A stretch of 64,000 nucleotides of DNA from contig CAMLID010000009.1 of the NCBI GenBank assembly GCA_946480055.1, positions 1-64,000 on the forward strand, in the 5' to 3' direction. Shown here piece by piece: positions 57,725-64,000 of this stretch. The notes under the pieces were generated by a model. It ran no database searches and had not been told where the DNA came from. It was given only the letters and a program-made list of their open reading frames with translations. Each line of letters begins with the position of its first letter. Within the stretch, counting starts at the first letter, position 1. Source of the stretch: an uncultured Lysobacter sp. GTDB lineage: Bacteria > Pseudomonadota > Gammaproteobacteria > Xanthomonadales > Xanthomonadaceae. The position numbers were made by a program, and so were the translations under genes.

Positions 57725-58219
57725 TTACTTGGTGCGCTGCACCTTGGCGCGGGCGTTGTAGCCCTGCACCGACAGATACCAGACATTGCCGATCAGGCCC
57801 GGGTTGATCTTCACTTCCGGGTTGCTGAGCTTGACGCCCGCCAGCGAGGCGTCGTCGGACTGCTGCCAGACTTGGCCGTTGTCGAGCACGTACTGACGGC
57901 CGCGACCGAAGCCGCGGAACTCGCCGCTGATGCGCGAAACGATCGGGTCGCTGGAGCCGCCGAAGTTGAAGAAACCGCGATGCTCGGTTTCGATCAGCTC
58001 CTTGGTGCTTTTGGCGGCCTTGGCGCTCTCGTCGCCGATCTTGCGGTTGAGCCAGTCGTTGAGACGGCCCAGCTCCGCCGCGTCGAGCTTGTCCAGGCCG
58101 GCGGCCTTGAACTGTTCGGGCGTCATCTGCTGTTCGATCGGCGGCTGCGACTGCGCGAACACCGTCAGTGGAGCCAGCGCGAGCAGGGTAGCGACGATCA
58201 GCGGGCGGGTGCGGAGCAT
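57725..58219 (-). CDS. Hypothetical secreted protein (paralog B), 164 aa
   Basis: A signal peptide ends at PLTVFAQSQ. The mature part has QMTPEQFKAAGLDKLDAAEL then GRLNDWLNRKIG, a helical linker, and a beta module with YVLDNGQVWQQSDDASLAGV and LIGNVWYLSVQGYNARAKVQ, ending KVQRTK. The layout is the same as paralog A (TPEQ...GLD.L..A.L..LN, then DNGQ.W, then KVQR.K). The ATG at 58219 gives the signal peptide. Confidence 0.78.
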   Translation of the reverse strand: MLRTRPLIVATLLALAPLTVFAQSQPPIEQQMTPEQFKAAGLDKLDAAELGRLNDWLNRKIGDESAKAAKSTKELIETEHRGFFNFGGSSDPIVSRISGEFRGFGRGRQYVLDNGQVWQQSDDASLAGVKLSNPEVKINPGLIGNVWYLSVQGYNARAKVQRTK

Positions 58220-58295
58220 GTGCTGTTCCTCGGGTCGGTTGGCCGCTAGTGTAGACGCTCCCCCATAGCGCTTCGATCCCGATACGCAATCCGCG

Positions 58296-60479
58296 ATGAA
58301 CGCATCGCCCGCCACCCCCGCTCCGGTCCAGACCGCGCTCGCGCACGCTTCGGCGGCGGCGATCGCCGGTCCGTTGCGACAGCGCCTGGACGAGGCCGCG
58401 GCCGACCCGGCCGCCGCGCGCGACGCCCTGGACGCGCCGCCGGTGGTCGCGGCCACCCTGGACGCGCTGGGCTTGCTCGGCGCCGACGGCGACACCGTCG
58501 CGGCCGCGTTGCTGCACGCCTATCCCGGCCTGGCGGCGGCGCTGGGCCCGGTCCTGGACAAGCAGTTCCCCGCGGTCGCGGCCTTGCTCGACGGTCAGCG
58601 CGCCGCGGCTCAGGTCTGGACCCTGCATGCCGAGCACGGTACGCGCTCCGGCCACGAAGGCTTGCGCCGGTTGCTGCTGGCGATCGTGCGCGATCTGCGG
58701 GTGGTGCCGATCCTGCTCGCGCGCCAGCTCGCGCGCATGCGCAACGCTGAGGCGCTGGCGCCGGACGCGCGCCGCGAACTGGCCGCGCTGACCCGCGACA
58801 TCCACGCGCCGCTCGCCAACCGGCTCGGCATCTGGCAGCTGAAGTGGGAGCTGGAGGACCTGGCGTTCCGTTACCTGGAACCGCAGACCTATCAGAAGAT
58901 CGCGCGCCTGCTCGACGAGAAGCGCGGCGACCGCGAGCGTTACATCGAACAGGTCAAGCGCACCTTGCGCGGCGCCTTGGCCGCCGCCGGGCTGCAGGGC
59001 GCCGAAGTCGCCGGCCGGCCCAAGCACATCTACAGCATCTGGAAGAAGATGCAGCGCAAGGACGTGCCGATCGGCGAGCTCTACGACCTGCGCGCGGTGC
59101 GGGTCATGGTCGAGGACCTGGCCGCGTGCTACGCCGCGCTGGGCGTGGTCCACGCCCAGTGGACGCCGATCCCGAGCGAGTTCGACGACTACATCGCGCG
59201 GCCCAAGCGCAACGATTACCGCTCGCTGCACACCGCCGTGGTCGGGCCGGAAGGCAAGACCCTGGAAGTGCAGATCCGCACTTACGAGATGCACAGCCAG
59301 GCCGAACTGGGCGTGGCCGCGCATTGGAAGTACAAGGAAGCCGGCAGCCAGGCCGCCGATGCCTCGTTCGACCGCAAGATCGCCTGGATGCGCAAGCTGC
59401 TCGACGCCCACGGCGAGGGCGGCCGCGACGGCGGCGACGCGACCCTGGCCGGCGAGCTCGACACCGAGCTGGTCGAGGACCGGGTCTACGTGCTCACGCC
59501 CAAGGGCGAGGTGATCGACCTGCCGACCGGGGCGACGCCGCTGGACTTCGCCTACCACGTCCACACCGAAGTCGGGCACCGCTGCCGCGGCGCCAAGATC
59601 GACGGCCGCATCGTGCCCCTGGACCACAAGCTGCGCAGCGGCGACCGGGTCGAGATCCTCACCGCCAAGACCGGCGAACCGCGCCGCGACTGGCTGGTCG
59701 CGGCCAACGGCTTCCTCGCCAGCGGGCGTTCGCGCGACAAGGTCCGGGCCTGGTTCCACAAGCTCGACCGCGCCCGCAACGAACAGGCCGGGCGCGAGCT
59801 GCTGGACAAGGAACTGCGCCGGCTCGGTCTGCTCGGCGCCGATCTGGCGCCGGCGCGCGAGCGCTTCAATCTGGCCAACGACGGCGACCTGCACGTGCAG
59901 GTCGCGCTCGGCGATCTCGGCCCGCACCAGGTCGGGCGCGCCCTGCTCGAACACGAACGCGCCGCGGCCGCGCCGCCGCCGCCCACGACCGGCACCACCA
60001 CCCTGGCGCCGGTGCCGCGGCGGCGCCCGAGCAAGAGCACCGACTTCACCGTCGAGGGCGTCGGCAACCTGCTGGTGCAGCTGGCGCGCTGCTGCCAGCC
60101 GCTGCCGGGCGAGCCCATCGTCGGCTATCTCACCCGCGGCCGCGGCGTCAGCGTGCACCGTCCCGGCTGCGCGGCGTTCGAACGGCTCGCCGCGACCCAG
60201 CCGCAGCGTGTATTGCCGGTGGAATGGGGGCGCAAGGGCAGTGGCTACGAAACCGATATCGAAGTGCTGGCGCTGGACCGCAAGTGGCTGCTCAAGGAAG
60301 TCACCAACCTGATCGCCCAGGGCAATGCCCACGTGGTCAGCATCCGCAGCGACGTCGAGCGCGGCGGTGCGCGCGTGCGCCTGCGCCTGCGCTTGCGCGT
60401 GGCCGACTACGGCCAGTTGTCGACCCTGCTCGGCAAGCTGTCCTCGCTGCCCGGCGTGGAGCAGGCGCAACGTTGCTGA
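58296..60479 (+). CDS. relA: GTP pyrophosphokinase RelA, 727 aa
   Basis: RelA makes (p)ppGpp on stalled ribosomes. The N-terminal HD-type domain lacks the usual HD motif residues, indicating an inactive hydrolase, as in RelA rather than SpoT. The synthetase domain has YDLRAVRVMVEDLAACYAAL, KRNDYRSLHTAVVGPEGKTL, and AELGVAAHWKYKE; a TGS domain follows (VYVLTPKGEVIDLPTGATPL), and a C-terminal ACT domain (VTNLIAQGNAHVVSIRSD). Length fits E. coli RelA (744). Confidence 0.94.
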   Translation: MNASPATPAPVQTALAHASAAAIAGPLRQRLDEAAADPAAARDALDAPPVVAATLDALGLLGADGDTVAAALLHAYPGLAAALGPVLDKQFPAVAALLDGQRAAAQVWTLHAEHGTRSGHEGLRRLLLAIVRDLRVVPILLARQLARMRNAEALAPDARRELAALTRDIHAPLANRLGIWQLKWELEDLAFRYLEPQTYQKIARLLDEKRGDRERYIEQVKRTLRGALAAAGLQGAEVAGRPKHIYSIWKKMQRKDVPIGELYDLRAVRVMVEDLAACYAALGVVHAQWTPIPSEFDDYIARPKRNDYRSLHTAVVGPEGKTLEVQIRTYEMHSQAELGVAAHWKYKEAGSQAADASFDRKIAWMRKLLDAHGEGGRDGGDATLAGELDTELVEDRVYVLTPKGEVIDLPTGATPLDFAYHVHTEVGHRCRGAKIDGRIVPLDHKLRSGDRVEILTAKTGEPRRDWLVAANGFLASGRSRDKVRAWFHKLDRARNEQAGRELLDKELRRLGLLGADLAPARERFNLANDGDLHVQVALGDLGPHQVGRALLEHERAAAAPPPPTTGTTTLAPVPRRRPSKSTDFTVEGVGNLLVQLARCCQPLPGEPIVGYLTRGRGVSVHRPGCAAFERLAATQPQRVLPVEWGRKGSGYETDIEVLALDRKWLLKEVTNLIAQGNAHVVSIRSDVERGGARVRLRLRLRVADYGQLSTLLGKLSSLPGVEQAQRC

Positions 60480-60534
60480 AACCGCGATCCGCGCCGTCAC
60501 TCTGGTGAGGTGCTTACGGGGCTATGCTTCGGCG

Positions 60535-62166
60535 GTGACGTCCGAACTGCCGCCCAGCAACGATCGCAACGAACCGCCAGGCGGCCGCACGCCGGCTACC
60601 GTGCCGGCCAACACCACGCCGAACCGGATCGAACCCGAATTCGGGCGCTGGACCAGCCTTCGTTTCGACCCACACAGCCGCCCGCCGCGACGGGAGCCGG
60701 CGCCGCCCTGGTTCGGCTGGGGCGCGGCCGGCGCGGTGATGCTGGTGCTGCTGGCCCTGGTGCTGCTGCGTCAGCCGCTGGCGGACCGGCTGTGGCCCGA
60801 TTCACGCCTGCAGCAGTTGCGCAGCGACGCCGCCGCGGCCCTGCGCGAAGGCCGCCTGACTTCGCCCGACGGGCGCGGCGCGCGCGAACTCTACGAGGCC
60901 GCGCTGGCGCTGGATCCCGACCGCGGCGAAGCCCGCAGCGGCCTGACCCGAGTCGGCCAGGCCGCGCTGGTCCGGGCCGAGCAGGCGATCGTGCAACGCC
61001 GTTATGCCGACGCCCACGCCGCCCTCACTTTGGCCGGTGAGCTGGCGGTGCCGCGCGCCCAGGCCGACGCCTTGGAGCGACGCTTGCGCGCCCGCGAAGC
61101 CGCCGACGCCGGCCTCGACCGTGTGCTGACGCAGGCCGCACAAGCACGTGCGGCCGGTCATCTCGACGACGGCGAGAACGCGGCGCTGCCCCTGTATCAG
61201 CGGGTACTGGCCTTGCAGCCCGACCGCGTCGAGGCCCTGGAAGGCCGCGAGGACACCCTCGCCGATCTGTTGCAGCAGGCGCGCCAGGCCCTGGCCCATG
61301 GCGATCTGCTCGCCGGCGCCGCGCGCATCCGTCGTGCCCAGGCCGCCGATGCCGGCCATGGCGAACTGCCCGATGCCTTGGCCGAACTCGCACGCCGCGC
61401 CGACGCCCGTCGCGGCGAGGCCGAGCGCGAATTGCGTCGCGGCCGCCTGCTCGAAGCCACCGAGAGCTATCGCGACATCCTGGCGGCGCTGCCCGAGGAC
61501 CCGGCAGCGCAGCGCGGCCTGGGCGCGGTTGCGAGCGCCTATGCGCAGCGCAGCGAACGCCTGGCCGCCGATTTCCGCTTCGACGAGGCCGCCGCGGCCT
61601 TGCGCGCGGCCGACGCGATCGCGCCAACCACCGCGGCCGTGGTCGAAGCGCGCCAGCATTTGGAACGCGCGCGCCAGTCGCGCAAGCGTCTGGGCGGCGA
61701 ACAGCCGATCGCCCAGCGTCAGCAGCGCCTGCGCGCCCTGCTGGCCGAAGCCGCCGCCGCCGAAGCGCGCGGCGAACTGCTGGCTCCGCCCGGCGACAGC
61801 GCCTACGACAAACTGCGCGCGGCGCAGGCGATCGCGCCGCAGGACCCCAAAGTGCGCGCCGCCGCCGCACGCCTGTTGCCGGCGGCGCGGCGTTGTTTCG
61901 AAAACGAGCTGCGCGGCAACCGGCTCAGCCGCGCCGGCGAATGCCTGGATGCGCGGCGCGCCTTGGAAGGCGAGGGCGCGGCCCTGGTGGATGCGCGTCG
62001 GCGTCTGGCGCAGCGTTGGATCGCGGTCGGCGATGAGCGCCTGGGGGCCGGGGAATTGCGCGCGGCGCAAGCGGCGCTGACTGCGGCGCGCGCCTTGGAC
62101 TCGGGCGCGGTGGGCCTGGAGGATTTCGCCAACCGGGTGCGGGTTGCGGCGGCCGGAGTGAACTGA
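60535..62166 (+). CDS. Membrane-anchored helical-repeat protein, 543 aa
   Basis: I do not recognise a named family. A Pro-rich cytoplasmic N-terminus of about 58 residues leads to one membrane segment at about 60-79 (FGWGAAGAVMLVLLALVLLR), then about 460 residues of Ala/Arg/Leu-rich helix in repeated TPR-like units (for example YEAALALDPDRGEARSGLTR, LYQRVLALQPDRVEALEGRE, YRDILAALPEDPAAQRGLG). The start is GTG at 60535; the coding frame is open from further upstream inside relA. A periplasmic scaffold role is possible but not shown. Confidence 0.75.
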   Translation: MTSELPPSNDRNEPPGGRTPATVPANTTPNRIEPEFGRWTSLRFDPHSRPPRREPAPPWFGWGAAGAVMLVLLALVLLRQPLADRLWPDSRLQQLRSDAAAALREGRLTSPDGRGARELYEAALALDPDRGEARSGLTRVGQAALVRAEQAIVQRRYADAHAALTLAGELAVPRAQADALERRLRAREAADAGLDRVLTQAAQARAAGHLDDGENAALPLYQRVLALQPDRVEALEGREDTLADLLQQARQALAHGDLLAGAARIRRAQAADAGHGELPDALAELARRADARRGEAERELRRGRLLEATESYRDILAALPEDPAAQRGLGAVASAYAQRSERLAADFRFDEAAAALRAADAIAPTTAAVVEARQHLERARQSRKRLGGEQPIAQRQQRLRALLAEAAAAEARGELLAPPGDSAYDKLRAAQAIAPQDPKVRAAAARLLPAARRCFENELRGNRLSRAGECLDARRALEGEGAALVDARRRLAQRWIAVGDERLGAGELRAAQAALTAARALDSGAVGLEDFANRVRVAAAGVN

Positions 62167-62224
62167 CGCTCGGCTCGATCAGCTTTGCCTTGCTCGTCGC
62201 GTCCGCACAGTCCAGTTCTGCTTC

Positions 62225-62325
62225 GTAGGATGTGGTGAGCCGTAGGCGAACTGCATCGCCCGCCTGATCCCCGGTATTGCCAAGCAGCGTGGACGCGATG
62301 GTGCGGTCGTCACCGCACCCTACGG
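62225..62325. repeat. Second inverted-repeat family in the relA-side gap
   Basis: The left copy GTAGGATGTGGTGA (62225-62238) and the right copy in inverse orientation (TCACCGCACCCTAC, about 62310-62323) are related. The right copy contains a perfect hairpin GGTGCGGT-CGTC-ACCGCACC (62300-62319). This is a different family from the GGAGCGGC elements. Confidence 0.6.
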
Positions 62326-62350
62326 CTACGTCCTCATGGGAGGATCGGAT

Positions 62351-64000
62351 TCAACCCTTCCCATGCAACAACACCCGCCGCACCACCTCGCGAGCCGCAT
62401 CCAAAGAGAAGTGCGTCTCCACATTGCGCAAACCGTTCTCCGCCAAGCGCTGCCACAGCACCGGATCGCGATACAGCCGCAGCACGGCCTGCGCATAGTC
62501 GGCGGCGGTCTCGGCCACCAACGCGTCCTCGCCGTCGCGCAGATGCATGCCTTCGACCGCGCAGGCCGTGGCCACGACCGGCTGGCCGTGGGCCATGCTC
62601 AGGTTGACCTTGCCCTTGACCCCGGCGCCGTAGCGCAGCGGGGCCACGGCGATGCGCGCGCCGTCCATGTATGGGTCGAGGTCGGGCACGTGGCCGTGGA
62701 TCTCGATGCCGGGCTGCTCGGCGAGCGCGGCGATCTCCGGCGGCGCGTCGGCGCCGATGCAGTGGAAGCGCAGCTCCGGCAGTTCGGCGCGGATCAGCGG
62801 GAACACTTCGGTGGCGAACCAGCGCACCGCATCCACGTTCGGCGGATGGCGGAAGCCGCCGACGAAGACCAGGTCGCGGCGCTGTTCGAACGCGCGCCCC
62901 GGGCCGGCGACGCGGTGCAGATTGGACAGGATGTCGACCTGCGCCTGCGGCGCATCCTGAGCCAGCAAAGTGCGCTCGACCTCGCTGACCACGAAGGTCG
63001 CGTCGGCGCGCGCGATGATGTCCAGCTCCAGCTTGCGCGTGGCTTCGGCCGCGCGCGCCAGAGTGGCGTCGCCGGCGACTTCGGCGCCGCGGCGTTCGCG
63101 CAGGTAATGCAGATCGACGGTGTCGAACACCAGCCGCGCCTGCGGCGCGTATTTGCGCAGCAGCGGCAGCAGTTCGCGCAGCACGTAGTGACGGCAGACC
63201 ATGACGGTGTCGAAGCGCGGGCCGTGCTCGCGCAGCCAGGCCGGCAGGCGACCCAGTTGCGGCGCGGTCCACACTTCCACGCCCATGCGCTGCATCGCCT
63301 CGACCGAAGCGTCGGTGTGGGCGAGGTAGGCCGGCACGAACACCACGTGCGCGCCTTCCTCCAGCAACAGCCGCATCAGATTGACCAGGCGCAGCGAGCC
63401 GGAATCGCGATCCGGTTGCGGCACCAGCGCGTCGACGATCAACACGCTGCAGCGACCGCGCGCGAACGCGGCGCGATCGGCCGGCGTATCGGGCGTCCAC
63501 TGCGCCGGCAACACCTCGCGCCATTTGTCCGCGAACACGCCGCGGTTGCGCACCTGATAGGCCTTGACGCCCGAACCGGTGTCGGTGCCGGCGGTGATGC
63601 CCTCGCAATGCACGACCCGCGACTTGGGCTGATAGACCACGCGCAGCCCGGCTGCGCGCACCGCGAAGGCGAGATCGGTGTCTTCGTAGTAAGCCGGCGC
63701 GTAGCGCGTGTCGAAACGGCCCAGGCGCTCGAACAGCGCGGTCGGCAGCGCGATCGCCGCGCCCGAGCAATAATCGGCGTCGCGCAGGAACGCGTAGCGC
63801 GGATGATCGGGCGCGTCGAAGCGGCCGTAGTTCCAGCCGCTGGCATCGGCGAACACGATCCCGCCGGCTTCCTGCAGGCGGCCGTCGGGATAGACCAGCT
63901 GCGCGCCGACCAGACCGACGTCGGCGTACTCGCCGAACGTCGCCAGCAGCACGTCCAGCCAGCCCGGCTGGGGGATGGTGTCGTTGTTGAGGAAGACCAC
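62351..64000 (-). CDS. Two-domain glycosyltransferase (GT2-type then GT4-type), 5' end outside window
   Basis: The visible 549 residues start inside a GT2 (GT-A) domain: FLNNDTIPQPGWLDVLL, VGLVGAQLVYPDGRLQEAGG and APAYYEDTDLAFAVRAAGLR. From about residue 185 a GT-B (GT4) domain follows, with a Rossmann half beginning CSVLIVDALVPQPDRDSGSL, a later DLVFVGGFRHPPNVDAVRWF, and the donor-site region VAPLRYGAGVKGKVNLSMAH with QPVVATACAVEGMH. Such fusions build polysaccharide chains (O-antigen or capsule). The gene continues beyond the right edge. Confidence 0.9.
   Translation of the reverse strand: MVFLNNDTIPQPGWLDVLLATFGEYADVGLVGAQLVYPDGRLQEAGGIVFADASGWNYGRFDAPDHPRYAFLRDADYCSGAAIALPTALFERLGRFDTRYAPAYYEDTDLAFAVRAAGLRVVYQPKSRVVHCEGITAGTDTGSGVKAYQVRNRGVFADKWREVLPAQWTPDTPADRAAFARGRCSVLIVDALVPQPDRDSGSLRLVNLMRLLLEEGAHVVFVPAYLAHTDASVEAMQRMGVEVWTAPQLGRLPAWLREHGPRFDTVMVCRHYVLRELLPLLRKYAPQARLVFDTVDLHYLRERRGAEVAGDATLARAAEATRKLELDIIARADATFVVSEVERTLLAQDAPQAQVDILSNLHRVAGPGRAFEQRRDLVFVGGFRHPPNVDAVRWFATEVFPLIRAELPELRFHCIGADAPPEIAALAEQPGIEIHGHVPDLDPYMDGARIAVAPLRYGAGVKGKVNLSMAHGQPVVATACAVEGMHLRDGEDALVAETAADYAQAVLRLYRDPVLWQRLAENGLRNVETHFSLDAAREVVRRVLLHGKG

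Overview
The window is high-GC, densely coded DNA from a gammaproteobacterium of the Xanthomonadaceae, most likely Lysobacter or a close relative. I infer this from the gene order yebC-ruvC-ruvA-kup-ruvB-ybgC-tolQRAB-pal-cpoB-queE-queC-tRNA-Lys, from the xanthomonad-type cobalamin salvage locus, and from the many dispersed 'GGAGCGGCGTAAGCCGC' palindromes between genes. No phage, plasmid, CRISPR, rRNA or intact insertion sequence was seen. Both ends cut genes: clpB on the left and a two-domain glycosyltransferase on the right.

Layout. 1-6.2 kb: the 3' end of clpB with a terminator, two small overlapping lipoprotein genes, a secreted amidohydrolase and a TonB-dependent receptor, the last four on the minus strand. 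6.4-18.15 kb: a cobalamin riboswitch followed by an apparently single operon of 12 genes (btuB, two BtuM-like membrane proteins, cobO, cobB, cbiB, cobD, cobQ, cobU, cobT, cobC, cobS). It covers uptake, adenosylation, amidation, aminopropanol attachment and nucleotide loop assembly, but contains no corrin ring synthesis. 18.2-18.7 kb: a degenerate 21-bp repeat. 18.7-23.3 kb: a YceH-family protein, a KefB/YbaL-type antiporter and a YheS-type ABC-F ATPase. 23.3-24.25 kb: a repeat-rich gap with a direct array of palindromes and a hexanucleotide array. 24.3-33.3 kb: an NHL propeller fused to an M23-like peptidase domain, an FmdB-type zinc ribbon, a DUF3011 protein, aspS, an acetyltransferase, a DUF4832 protein and an alpha/beta hydrolase. 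33.4-46.2 kb: yebC, the ruv genes with kup between ruvA and ruvB, ybgC and the complete tol-pal set, then queE, queC and tRNA-Lys(UUU) with a clear terminator. 46.2-52.6 kb: a GAP/LysE-like membrane protein, two hypothetical proteins, proline iminopeptidase, recQ and a Dps protein with a basic tail. 52.7-64 kb: hrpA, two tandem paralogous secreted proteins, relA, a membrane-anchored helical-repeat protein and the glycosyltransferase.

How the genes work together. The 6.4-18.15 kb block is the clearest system: BtuB brings corrinoid across the outer membrane, the BtuM-like proteins are candidates for the inner membrane step, and the Cob enzymes turn incomplete corrinoids into adenosylcobalamin, all under one B12 riboswitch. 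ruvABC with yebC handles Holliday junctions, with recQ nearby in the window. The tol-pal block maintains the outer membrane during division.

The least expected observations are: a 16-codon echo of the start of ruvA just upstream of ruvA, in a 44-codon frame that ends on the ruvA start codon; a two-hairpin palindromic segment lying in frame inside hrpA; the NHL-M23 fusion; the paired BtuM-like genes without ECF modules; the 21-bp repeat that stays open on both strands; and paired inverted palindromes (REPIN-like) whose stems show compensatory base changes.
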